DNA of 14,440 bases from Acidimicrobiia bacterium (GTDB taxonomy: Bacteria > Actinomycetota > Acidimicrobiia > Spongiisociales > ZC4RG35). The stretch covers positions 1 to 14,440 of the forward strand of contig JAOUGY010000063.1 of assembly GCA_029865445.1 (NCBI GenBank). The letters run 5' to 3'. A program made the translations under genes and the position numbers. Below, in pieces: positions 1 through 7,199 of the stretch. Each line of letters begins with the position of its first letter. The first letter of the stretch is position 1. The notes under the pieces are model-generated. The model worked only from the letters and a program-made list of their open reading frames with translations, had not been told where the DNA came from and searched no databases.

Positions 1-544
1 GCGTGATCCGGAACAAGAAGGGCAGTGTCACCGCAAGGAGCACGGCGGGGGCAAGAAATGGCACACGAAGACCGAAGTTCTCCGCCAGTACCGCGCCGGC
101 GAGCGGCCCGATCACAAATCCGGAAACCGACGCCGAGATCAGGCGTCCCAGTTCCTTGCCCGGTTCGTGAGGCGACCAGTCGAGCATGATCCTCCGAGCA
201 GCCGGAACGGCCGCCCCTTCGGCCAGTCCGAACAAGGCTCGCGCCGCGACCAGAGACCACAGACTGGTCCCGAACGCCGCCCACACCAGCCCGGCTCCGG
301 CGCCCAACGACCCGAGCACCAGCATTCGCTTTGCATGACCACGATCGGCCAGACGCGACAGCGTCAGGTAGGACACGAACGACGCACCGAAGGCAATGCC
401 ACCGATCAGTCCGAGTCCCCACGACTCGAAGCCGTAGGCGTCCTGGAGATCGGCGAGCAGCGCCACCACGGTTCCCAGACCCACGGTCTGCACCGCTGCC
501 GCCACCAGCAGAATGGTTCGGTCGAACCGAGTGGGATGCGTCAC
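1..544 (-). CDS. MFS transporter, N-terminal part (cut by left window edge)
   Basis: This is the N-terminal 181 residues of a major facilitator superfamily permease; the rest lies beyond base 1. The start is GTG at 544-542, and its GTGA overlaps the TGA stop of the acyl-CoA synthetase upstream, so the two are probably translationally coupled. Hydrophobic stretches at about residues 10-31, 43-62, 73-90, 94-112 and 135-153 fit the first MFS half. Between helices 2 and 3 (about 63-73) is SRLADRGHAKR, a recognisable version of the MFS motif A loop. The substrate cannot be read from this half. Its position behind a catabolic acyl-CoA synthetase suggests import of a related carboxylate or amine, or export of an intermediate; this is inference. 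The family call is firm, the role is not. Confidence 0.85.
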   Translation of the reverse strand, partial: MTHPTRFDRTILLVAAAVQTVGLGTVVALLADLQDAYGFESWGLGLIGGIAFGASFVSYLTLSRLADRGHAKRMLVLGSLGAGAGLVWAAFGTSLWSLVAARALFGLAEGAAVPAARRIMLDWSPHEPGKELGRLISASVSGFVIGPLAGAVLAENFGLRVPFLAPAVLLAVTLPFLFRIT

Positions 545-2595
545 CGGCGAGTCCGGGCGAGAACGAGGGCATCGACCACGACACATCCGTCACTGTGCAC
601 GACGACCGGGTTCACGTCGACCGAGTCGATGACATCAGCCACCGATCGCGCCAGTTCTCCGAGCGCCACCACGGCGTCCACGAGTGCCCCCACGTCCCGG
701 GCGGGCGATCCACGGACACCATCGAGGAGCGGTCTGATGCGCAGTCGATCGATCAACTCGCCGGCCCGATGGGCGGTGATCGGCGGCAAAGCCACCACCC
801 GATCGTCGAAGAACTCGACGAGCACTCCCCCGGCCGCAATCACGACCATCGGTCCGTGGGTCGGATCTCGCACGATCCCCAGAGCCACTTCGACACCGGA
901 CGGCGCCATCTTCTGGACCAGTACGTCAGGGCCAAGCCGGCTGAGGCGGCGGTAGGCGGCGCGTACGTCGCCTTCGCCGCGCAACCCCAGTTCCACCCCG
1001 CCGGCTTCCGATTTGTGGGCGAGGCCGGAGCGAGTCTTGAGGGCGACGGCAACCCCGAACGCGGCAGCGGCAGCGACCGCTTCGTCCTCTGACCCGGCAC
1101 GCCGGGTGTCGATGACCGGAAGGCCGAAATCGGCCATCAGTTCGAGCGCCGCCTCGTCACCGAGGGCCGCACCGGTCGTGAGCGCTCCCAGCCATCGGCT
1201 GCGGACGGGCTGCGCATCGGGAATCCTCTGCCCGCGCGGACGCTTCCGATGGTGGAGCAGATGCTTGATGGCGACGAGACCGGACTCGGTCCCGCGCAGC
1301 ACCGGGATCCCGGCGTCGATGAGGCGACGCTCCTGGGTGGCGTCGACTGCCGGGGCGAGGTTTGCGAGCACCACCACGGGTTTGGGAGTGGATGCGGCGA
1401 TGTCGAGGATCACAGGCGTCCAGGCCTCGTCCTCGTTCTCCTCGGCGGTCAAATCGACGCTGAGCGCCAGCACCGCCACGTCTGAGTCGTCGGCGAGGGC
1501 CAGGGCGGCCTCCCGAAACACCTCGGAGGCTTCCCGGCCGGTTCCCCAGGCGTCGACGGGATTCTGAGGTTCGAGCCCGGGGTCGAGAACTGCCTCGAGT
1601 CGCGACGCCGTCGCCTCTCCGATGTCTGAGAGCGGCACGCCGACACGCTCGGCGGTGTCGATGAGGAGCGACCGTTCTCCACCGGAATCGTGGACCGAAC
1701 CCAGCCGGCCTCCACCGGCTCGGCGGCCGCCCGAGAACACGGCCAGTGTGTCCGCCATCTCTTCCATGGTGTCGACCAGGTGTACGCCATGATCGGCAGC
1801 GAAAGCCTCGAAGGCGGCGTATTCGCCGGCGATGGCGGCACTGTGGGTCGCCACCGCCGCCTTGGACCTCTCGTTCCGACCCACTTTGAGCGCCACCACC
1901 GGTAGCCCGCGCTCGGCCGCCTGGGTGAGGGCGGCCGACATGGCCTCGGGCCTGCGGACCGTTTCGAGAAACATCCCCACTACGGAGGTGGAGTCGAGAT
2001 TCACCGCGTATGCGAGGTAGTCGTCGAGACCGGTTGCCAGTTCGTTTCCGGTGGAAACCACGAGATTGAAATCCAGGCTTCGATGGTTGTGGAGCATGGC
2101 AGAGAAGATCGAGCCAGAGTGGGTGAGGAACGCCACACCACCGGACCTCAGACCCCACGGTTGATGGAACCCGCAGACCCGTAGTGAGCGCTCGACATTC
2201 ACGAACCCCATGCCGTTGCCTCCACACACGGGCAACCCCGCCGCCGCAACCGTCGTAGCGATCGCCTCGACCAGCGGCCGGCCCTCCGGAGTCTCACCGT
2301 GGCAGCTGGCGAATATGGCCAGGCTGCGGGCACCCGCCTCCACGGCTACGCCCACCTGCTGCATCAGCAGTTCGTTCGACACGGCAAGCACAGCCAGATC
2401 CACCGGCTTGGCGAGTGTGGGTACGCACTCGAGTCCTTCGACCTCGTCGTAGCGAGGATTGACGAGCGTGAGGGCCCCACCGAACCCACCTTCCCGGAGG
2501 TGACGCACTACATGGTGGCCTACCGTCCCGGGGCGCGCACTGGCCCCGACGACTGCCACATGGGTGGCTTCCAGCATGGGAGATAGATCAGCCAT
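541..2595 (-). CDS. Acyl-CoA synthetase, ADP(NDP)-forming, fused alpha/beta type
   Basis: At 684 residues this is the single-chain form of the ADP-forming acetate/acyl-CoA ligase family, which makes acyl-CoA from an acid, CoA and ATP through a phosphohistidine. Residues 10-100 form a CoA-binding Rossmann domain (VAVVGASARPGTVG). Residues about 150-440 are the succinyl-CoA-ligase-like part, with the likely phosphohistidine H251 in THSAAIAGEYAAF. Residues about 465-680 are an ATP-grasp domain with AHKSEAGGVELG (526-537), a GVEVALGIVRDP segment (567-578) and DVNPVVV (660-666). The ATG at 2595 places the Rossmann strand close to the N-terminus; an internal ATG at residue 7 is also possible, and neither has a clear Shine-Dalgarno site. 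It is divergent from the TetR gene with an operator 19 bases before its start, and is followed by the MFS gene. The acid it activates is unknown. Family call confident. Confidence 0.9.
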   Translation of the reverse strand: MADLSPMLEATHVAVVGASARPGTVGHHVVRHLREGGFGGALTLVNPRYDEVEGLECVPTLAKPVDLAVLAVSNELLMQQVGVAVEAGARSLAIFASCHGETPEGRPLVEAIATTVAAAGLPVCGGNGMGFVNVERSLRVCGFHQPWGLRSGGVAFLTHSGSIFSAMLHNHRSLDFNLVVSTGNELATGLDDYLAYAVNLDSTSVVGMFLETVRRPEAMSAALTQAAERGLPVVALKVGRNERSKAAVATHSAAIAGEYAAFEAFAADHGVHLVDTMEEMADTLAVFSGGRRAGGGRLGSVHDSGGERSLLIDTAERVGVPLSDIGEATASRLEAVLDPGLEPQNPVDAWGTGREASEVFREAALALADDSDVAVLALSVDLTAEENEDEAWTPVILDIAASTPKPVVVLANLAPAVDATQERRLIDAGIPVLRGTESGLVAIKHLLHHRKRPRGQRIPDAQPVRSRWLGALTTGAALGDEAALELMADFGLPVIDTRRAGSEDEAVAAAAAFGVAVALKTRSGLAHKSEAGGVELGLRGEGDVRAAYRRLSRLGPDVLVQKMAPSGVEVALGIVRDPTHGPMVVIAAGGVLVEFFDDRVVALPPITAHRAGELIDRLRIRPLLDGVRGSPARDVGALVDAVVALGELARSVADVIDSVDVNPVVVHSDGCVVVDALVLARTRR

Positions 2596-2614
2596 CTCTG
2601 AGCGCCGGGGTTGA

Positions 2615-2630
2615 CTGAACGGCGGTTCAG
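2615..2630. promoter_or_regulatory. Operator 1: CTGAACGGCGGTTCAG palindrome (TetR-type)
   Basis: This is a 16-base inverted repeat with 6-base arms CTGAAC/GTTCAG around GGCG. It sits between the divergent acyl-CoA synthetase (start 2595) and TetR regulator (start 2692) and is identical to the copy at 3396. A dyad beside a tetR gene is the usual autoregulatory operator. Here it would control both divergent units. The regulator-site pairing is inferred from position and repetition. Confidence 0.8.
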
Positions 2631-2634
2631 GCTA
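2629..2634 (-). promoter_or_regulatory. Candidate -10 box TAGCCT of the acyl-CoA synthetase
   Basis: Read on the minus strand, TAGCCT shares its last two bases with the operator at 2615-2630. The minus-strand units at 9637 and 12096 have TAAACT and TAGACT in exactly the same place. Transcription would start inside the operator, as expected for simple repression. No good -35 box was found, so the call rests on the repeated geometry. Confidence 0.4.
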
Positions 2635-2691
2635 GCCCATGGAATCCCGCCGCTGATCGACCAGACATCGGGCTTCGCTAACGTGTCGGAC

Positions 2692-3315
2692 GTGGCACGC
2701 CCGCGCATCACCGAGGAGCGCAGACGCCAGATCCTGGAGGCGGCCGGCAAGGTCATCGCCGAGCGCGGGATCTGCGATGCGCGCATCGCCGACATCGCGG
2801 CGGAGATCGGTTCGAGCCCGGCGCTCATCCTCTATTACTTCCCCACCAAGGACTCGCTTCTGGCTGAGGCCCTGTCGTACCAGGACCAGCGTTTCTTCGA
2901 TCACATCGCCGGCCGGCTCGACGGAGCCGAAACCGCCACAGAACGCCTCGAGGTGGTGATCGAGGCGAGCATCCCTCCTGGCGGGATCGCCAGTTCGGAC
3001 AGCGAGTGGCAACTGTGGCTCGAGATGTGGGCGCGATCACGCCACGACCCTTCGCTGGCCCGCGAGCGAGAGCGCCTCGACGCAGACTTCCGCGGGTTGA
3101 TCGCCGACGTCGTGCGGGCCGGGGTATCGGAGGGTGTCTTCTTGCACGGTGACCCGGAGGCGTTTTCCGTGATGCTGAGCTCGCTCATCGACGGGCTCGC
3201 CCTCCAGGTGCTGCTGGGCGACTCGTACGTCACACCCGACGTGATGCGCTCGATTTGTCGCGACGTCGCCAATCGGGCCCTTCGCTCCGGTGTGGGTTCC
3301 CTCGAACGGAGATGA
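2692..3315 (+). CDS. TetR-family transcriptional regulator with BetI-like C-terminal domain
   Basis: This is a 207-residue one-component regulator, the usual TetR length. Residues 9-55 are the DNA-binding domain, with the helix-turn-helix in RIADIAAEIGSSPALILYYF (31-50). The C-terminal domain (about 80-195) has the W..W.E.WA.....P pattern (106-120) and SLIDGLALQVLL (164-175) typical of BetI-type TetR proteins, a broad group that includes the choline-responsive repressor BetI. I chose GTG 2692 because MARPRITEERRRQI is a typical TetR start. The frame is open back to a TTG at 2611, but that would translate across the operator; GTG 2683 is also possible. It is divergent from the acyl-CoA synthetase and probably binds all four CTGAAC-N4-GTTCAG sites in the window, repressing its own gene. 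The inducer, perhaps the imported amine or an acyl-CoA, is unknown. Confidence 0.88.
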   Translation: MARPRITEERRRQILEAAGKVIAERGICDARIADIAAEIGSSPALILYYFPTKDSLLAEALSYQDQRFFDHIAGRLDGAETATERLEVVIEASIPPGGIASSDSEWQLWLEMWARSRHDPSLARERERLDADFRGLIADVVRAGVSEGVFLHGDPEAFSVMLSSLIDGLALQVLLGDSYVTPDVMRSICRDVANRALRSGVGSLERR

Positions 3316-3382
3316 CCCCGGGGGGCACGGCGGCCGGTGAACAAGCTCCCCAGTTATGACGACATCTGGAGAGAGACGCCGT

Positions 3383-3388
3383 TAACGT
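3383..3388 (+). promoter_or_regulatory. Weak candidate -10 box TAACGT of the binding-protein operon
   Basis: TAACGT lies in the 122-base gap between the TetR gene and the binding-protein gene, eight bases before the operator at 3396. Transcription from it would start at about 3395 and run straight into the operator, which fits repression. No convincing -35 box is visible and the match is short. Confidence 0.25.
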
Positions 3389-3395
3389 CGCTTCC

Positions 3396-3411
3396 CTGAA
3401 CGGCGGTTCAG
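3396..3411. promoter_or_regulatory. Operator 2: CTGAACGGCGGTTCAG palindrome, identical to operator 1
   Basis: All 16 bases match the site at 2615, although the flanking sequences differ. It ends 26 bases before the ATG of the binding-protein gene and upstream of that gene's AGGAGG ribosome-binding site (3427-3432). This places the potDBC-like operon under the same regulator as the acyl-CoA synthetase and tetR. Confidence 0.8.
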
Positions 3412-3437
3412 ACAACCCGGCTGTCCAGGAGGGCGTC

Positions 3438-4721
3438 ATGGCATTCCACCCGAGAGAGAACTGGGACCCGAGAACCCGCAGGAGGTTGTACTCCCGCCGA
3501 GAGTTCCTGTGGCGGGCCGGAGCGGTGGGCGCCAGTCTGCCGGTGATGTCTGCCCTCCTCGCGGCATGTGGAGACGGAGGTGAAGACGCGGTCGCCGAAG
3601 TGGTCATCGGTACCCCCTCCAACCCCGCAACCCAGCCGCTCTCCGACTCCAACCCGATGATCGAGTCCGGCATGGCTGCCGAAGCCGGGCCGCTCAAGAT
3701 CTACAACTGGGCCGACTATCTCAACCCGGACACGATCGAGGAGGCGAAGGCCGCTCTCGGGGTGGACATCGAGCTCACCACCTACTTCAACGAGGAAGAA
3801 GCCCTTCAGAAGCTGATCTCGGGCGAAGTGAACTTCGACGTCTGGTTCCCCGTTGCATCGACGGTCGGTAAATCGGTGGCGGGACAGCTCATCCAGCCCA
3901 TCAACCACGATTACATCCCCAACCTGGCCAACGTGTGGCCCCAGCTGGCGGACCCCTTCTATGACAAAGGGTCTCAGTACTCCGTCCCCTACACGGTGTA
4001 CCAGACCGGAATCGCCTGGCGCGAGGACATGGTCGACTCAGCCGACGTGGACATCGACAACCCCTACGACGTGTTCTGGAACCCCAAATACAAGGGCATC
4101 ACCGGGCTGTACGACGATTTCAGAGAGACGTTGCACATGGTGATGCACCGCCAGGGCGTAGGGAACACCCCCGACGCCACGCAGGCACAGGTGGACGCCG
4201 CCGCCGACGCACTTCTCGAACTGGTGGACCTCATGGACATCCGCTATTCGATCGACGGCGCCTATGCAGGGATCCCGGAAGGCAAGTACGGCTTGCACAT
4301 GTCATGGTCGGGCGACATCGTCGCGGCCCCGTACTACTTCCCGGAGGACGGTGACCCGTCGGTGACTCGATACCTGTGGCCGGCCCACGGCAAAGGCACC
4401 GTGAGAGCCAACATCGCCAACGACACGATCGCCGTGCTGAAGGGTGCCGAAAGCCCGGTTCTCGCCCACCAGTTCCTCAACTTCATGCTCGACGAGACCA
4501 ACGCCGTGAACAACTTCGGTTGGGTCGGTTATCAGCCACCCCAGAACGGTCTCGACGTCGACAGCCTGGTCGCCGACGAGTGGGTACCCGAGTATCTGTC
4601 GTCTGCCATCGTGCTCCCCGAGGACTTCGACAACGACCGCGGCGAGGTGCCGATCCAGCTCAACGCCGAACAGGAGAAGATGTTGTTGGACGCCTGGGCC
4701 CGGGTCCAGGCCGGCGGCTGA
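3438..4721 (+). CDS. potD: ABC importer substrate-binding lipoprotein, PotD-like (polyamine/cationic amine)
   Basis: This 427-residue extracytoplasmic protein captures the substrate for the permeases encoded just downstream. The N-terminus has a twin-arginine motif SRREFLWRAG (19-28), a hydrophobic stretch and a lipobox LLAAC with Cys44, suggesting a Tat-exported, lipid-anchored protein. The mature part follows the PotD fold from IYNWADYLNPDTI (88-100). By alignment from memory with E. coli PotD, the aromatic pocket residues W91, Y94, W290 and Y365 and the acidic pair D227/E230 (DDFRE) are kept, and D329 matches Asp257. The residue matching Trp255 appears to be Ala327. The ligand is thus probably amine-like but may not be spermidine or putrescine. 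The ATG at 3438 has AGGAGG six bases upstream. The ATPase partner lies on the opposite strand at 8257-7196. The symbol denotes the family only. Confidence 0.88.
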   Translation: MAFHPRENWDPRTRRRLYSRREFLWRAGAVGASLPVMSALLAACGDGGEDAVAEVVIGTPSNPATQPLSDSNPMIESGMAAEAGPLKIYNWADYLNPDTIEEAKAALGVDIELTTYFNEEEALQKLISGEVNFDVWFPVASTVGKSVAGQLIQPINHDYIPNLANVWPQLADPFYDKGSQYSVPYTVYQTGIAWREDMVDSADVDIDNPYDVFWNPKYKGITGLYDDFRETLHMVMHRQGVGNTPDATQAQVDAAADALLELVDLMDIRYSIDGAYAGIPEGKYGLHMSWSGDIVAAPYYFPEDGDPSVTRYLWPAHGKGTVRANIANDTIAVLKGAESPVLAHQFLNFMLDETNAVNNFGWVGYQPPQNGLDVDSLVADEWVPEYLSSAIVLPEDFDNDRGEVPIQLNAEQEKMLLDAWARVQAGG

Positions 4722-4731
4722 CCGAAGGTCG

Positions 4732-5655
4732 ATGCCGACCAACGTACAAGCGGCCGAGACGCAGGCCGTAGGTCAGAGAGCCTGGGTGTGGCCGGCGTTC
4801 GCCGCACCTGGGCTCATCTGGTTGGCCCTCCTCTTCCTGGTTCCGTTCTATGCGGTCATCGCGGTCGCCATGGGAGACCTCGATCCCATCTTCCTCAAAC
4901 CTGTGCCCGAATGGAATCCACTGCAGTGGGATCCATCCAGCTTCGGGCGAGTGCTGGCCGGGATCTTCGGAGGTCAGCTGGGACGCATCGCCGCACGCAC
5001 CATCGTGTACGTCGCAGTGGCCTCACTGTTGTGCGTGATCATCGGATACCCGGTCGCCTATTTCGTCGCTCGTCGGGTTCAGAAACACAAGGGGTTGTGG
5101 CTCACCGGCCTTCTCGCTCCGTTCTGGATCAACTACCTCATGCGGATGCTGGCCTGGGTCAATCTGTTGGGACCCGACGGATGGGTCAATCGATTCGTGG
5201 AAGCGATCGGGTTCGCTCCCCAAGACTGGCTGGGGGGTCGCCACGAAGTGGTCATCCTCGGGCTGGTGTACGGCTATCTGCCTTTCTTCATCCTCCCCCT
5301 CTATGCGTCGCTCGATCGAATGGACAAACAGGTCCTCGAGGCGGCGCGGGACCTCGGAGCGAGCCCTGTCCAGTCCTTCCTCAGGGTGACCCTGCCCATG
5401 TCGAAGCAGGGGATCCTTGCAGGTGTGGTGTTGATCATGCTCCCCATGTTCGGTGACTACTACACACCGAACCTCCTCTCAGGATCCCCCAGGACGCGCA
5501 TGATCGGGAACCAGATCGACCAGTTCATCAACCAGACCAGCAGCCAGGGCGGCGATGGCGCCGCCCTCACCATCGTGTTGATGGTCGCCATCGCGGTTCT
5601 GATGCTCTACTACCTCCTCAACATCCAGAAGGTCACGAAAGAGGCCCGCGAGTGA
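4732..5655 (+). CDS. potB: ABC importer permease, PotB-like
   Basis: This is a 307-residue inner-membrane subunit, one half of the transport channel. It has about six hydrophobic helices (roughly 20-47, 88-113, 122-143, 172-193, 226-247 and 277-297). The cytoplasmic EAA loop that docks on the ATPase is EAARDLGASPVQSFLRVTLP (203-222). A long periplasmic segment after helix 1 and the GDYYTPNLL stretch (241-249) are typical of PotB rather than PotC. The start at ATG 4732 is ten bases after the binding-protein stop and has GAAGG upstream. Its TGA overlaps the start of the next permease, so the three genes form one operon behind operator 2. The symbol is by family; the substrate is not proven. Confidence 0.9.
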   Translation: MPTNVQAAETQAVGQRAWVWPAFAAPGLIWLALLFLVPFYAVIAVAMGDLDPIFLKPVPEWNPLQWDPSSFGRVLAGIFGGQLGRIAARTIVYVAVASLLCVIIGYPVAYFVARRVQKHKGLWLTGLLAPFWINYLMRMLAWVNLLGPDGWVNRFVEAIGFAPQDWLGGRHEVVILGLVYGYLPFFILPLYASLDRMDKQVLEAARDLGASPVQSFLRVTLPMSKQGILAGVVLIMLPMFGDYYTPNLLSGSPRTRMIGNQIDQFINQTSSQGGDGAALTIVLMVAIAVLMLYYLLNIQKVTKEARE

Positions 5656-6521
5656 AGGCCTGGTTCGCCAACCCCTGGGGGAAACCCCGCTGGCTGCGGG
5701 TGATCACGATCGCCTACCTCGTCTGGTCGCTCCTCCCGGTGCTCATCGCCGTCCAGTTCTCGTTCAACGCAGGGCGCTCCCGAAGTACGTGGCAGGGTTT
5801 TTCTCTCCGGTGGTACCTCGACGATCCGGCATCGGTGGCCCGAGACGACTCGCTCATCCTCGCTCTTCAACAGAGCCTGCGGCTGGCAGCACTCACCATG
5901 CTGGTGGCGACCCCGATCGGGGTGGCGCTGGCCATCGGACTCGCCCGCTGGCGAGGCCGCGGCGCAAGACCGGCCGGTTTTCTCATGCTCGTACCGCTGG
6001 TGACGCCCGAGATAGTGATGGGCGTCGCCCTCTTCCTGGTGTTCGCGAACCTCTACGACTTCGTACCGTTCGGGACCGGTACCCAACTCCTGGGCCACGT
6101 CACGTTCGCGATCTCGTTCGTCGTGATCATCGTGCGGGGCAGGCTGTTCGCGATCGGAAGGGATTACGAGGAAGCAGCCATGGACCTCGGCGCCTCACCA
6201 TGGGAGTCGCTCCGCCGCGTGTTGTTACCGCTGCTGGCGCCTGCCATCTTCAGTTCTTTTGCGATCGTCTTCGCCATTTCGATCGACGACTTCGTGATCA
6301 GCCAGTTCCTCGCCGGCGGGGCGAGCTCTATCACGATTCCCGTACGGCTGTACTCGGGGGCGAGGGTGGCGCCACCGCCATCGCTCAACGCTCTCGCCAG
6401 CCTGCTCTTGCTCGCCACGCTCAGCGCTGTCACGATCGCCGCCCTGATCCTCAGGAAGTTCGGCCGCCAAGAAGGATCCGGCGATTCGGCCGCCGCTGCC
6501 CTGACGCGCATCGAGATCTGA
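5652..6521 (+). CDS. potC: ABC importer permease, PotC-like
   Basis: This is the second permease half, 289 residues with about six hydrophobic helices. The EAA loop is EEAAMDLGASPWESLRRVLL (173-192), and FAISIDDFVISQFL followed by TIPVRLYSGARV is characteristic of PotC. The start is GTG 5652, whose GTGA overlaps the PotB stop, giving translational coupling. Its own stop at 6521 directly abuts the stop of the DUF3592-like gene on the other strand (6522), leaving no room for a terminator between the two operons. It would form a heterodimer with the preceding permease and use the ATPase encoded at 8257-7196. Confidence 0.9.
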   Translation: MKAWFANPWGKPRWLRVITIAYLVWSLLPVLIAVQFSFNAGRSRSTWQGFSLRWYLDDPASVARDDSLILALQQSLRLAALTMLVATPIGVALAIGLARWRGRGARPAGFLMLVPLVTPEIVMGVALFLVFANLYDFVPFGTGTQLLGHVTFAISFVVIIVRGRLFAIGRDYEEAAMDLGASPWESLRRVLLPLLAPAIFSSFAIVFAISIDDFVISQFLAGGASSITIPVRLYSGARVAPPPSLNALASLLLLATLSAVTIAALILRKFGRQEGSGDSAAAALTRIEI

Positions 6522-7199
6522 TCAGGTCGCTTCGACGACCCAACCCTGGTCGGTGGGAACGAGTACGACCCCGTAGCCCCTCTCCATCAGGGCCATCTGT
6601 GGATCCTCGTCGAGCCACGGGCTCGAGTACTCCTCTCCGTCGTCGCCGCGGGCGATGATCCGCCAGCTGAAGGTGCCCTTGGCATCGATGTCGGTTTCCA
6701 CACGTCGGAACTCGGCAGCGCGCGTGTCCCCCCGTACCGGTGCCGCGGTCGCAGCGGTACGACCCCGACGCCGAGAGGCCGCAACCCCGCCCATGGTGAC
6801 GATCACAGTCAAGAGGCCGCCGGCCAGCAAGAACGCAGGACCGAGCCAGAACCCCACGAGGCTGTAGATGACCGCCTCGGATGGATCGTCGGGGTTGAAG
6901 ACGACATCGACGGTGTCTCCGATGCGGGCGTTGGCGCTGAAGACGTTGTGCTCGAATCGTCGGTCATCGCCCGGCCCCGGGTCGTAGGCGACCACGGGCG
7001 CATGCGTGTCCCCGTCGGTGCTGTCGACGAGGTCCACGACCAGGCCGGACGTCCGCTCCCACGAAGAGACGACCGTGAAGCTGCGCCAACCCCAGAGGAC
7101 GGCCACCGACAAGAGCGCGGCCGCGATCAGGAAACCGGCACCGGCCACGAAGCAGCCGCACCCTTGCGCCCCACTCGAGGCGGCTCTCCGCTCGGTCAC
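6522..7199 (-). CDS. DUF3592-like two-helix membrane protein downstream of the ABC ATPase
   Basis: The product is 225 residues. Residues 16-39 are a first membrane helix, about 112-138 a second, and a basic stretch ASRRRGR follows at 140-146. Between the helices is an extracytoplasmic-type domain (about 45-112) that reads as DUF3592: a TSGLVVDLVDS strand, then ARIGDTVDVVFNPDDPSEAVI. The remaining soluble tail (about 160-225) contains FSWRIIARGDDGEEYSSPWL, which looks like a small beta domain. The start GTG 7199 overlaps the TGA of the ATPase gene as GTGA, so it is translated with it and ends the aminotransferase-ATPase operon. No function is established for such proteins. Linkage to this transporter may mean an accessory role, or simply read-through. 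Confidence 0.75.
   Translation of the reverse strand: MTERRAASSGAQGCGCFVAGAGFLIAAALLSVAVLWGWRSFTVVSSWERTSGLVVDLVDSTDGDTHAPVVAYDPGPGDDRRFEHNVFSANARIGDTVDVVFNPDDPSEAVIYSLVGFWLGPAFLLAGGLLTVIVTMGGVAASRRRGRTAATAAPVRGDTRAAEFRRVETDIDAKGTFSWRIIARGDDGEEYSSPWLDEDPQMALMERGYGVVLVPTDQGWVVEAT

Noticed and set aside
167..1092. Long plus-strand open frames opposite the MFS and acyl-CoA synthetase genes
   Set aside because: High-GC antisense shadows with Arg/Pro/His-rich translations and no domain pattern, while the minus strand encodes clear families.
2611..2691. TTG start at 2611 giving a 234-residue TetR protein
   Set aside because: The extension would be translated from the operator itself and adds residues not typical of the family; MARPRITEERRRQI from GTG 2692 is a normal TetR N-terminus.
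3313..3345. GC-rich CCCCGGGGGG stretch after the TetR gene as a terminator
   Set aside because: The palindrome CCCCGGGG has no loop and no T-run follows, so it is not a convincing intrinsic terminator.
3380..3387. Perfect 8-base palindrome CGTTAACG upstream of operator 2
   Set aside because: It occurs only once in an intergenic gap as far as I can see and does not match the operator arms; an 8-base palindrome can arise by chance.
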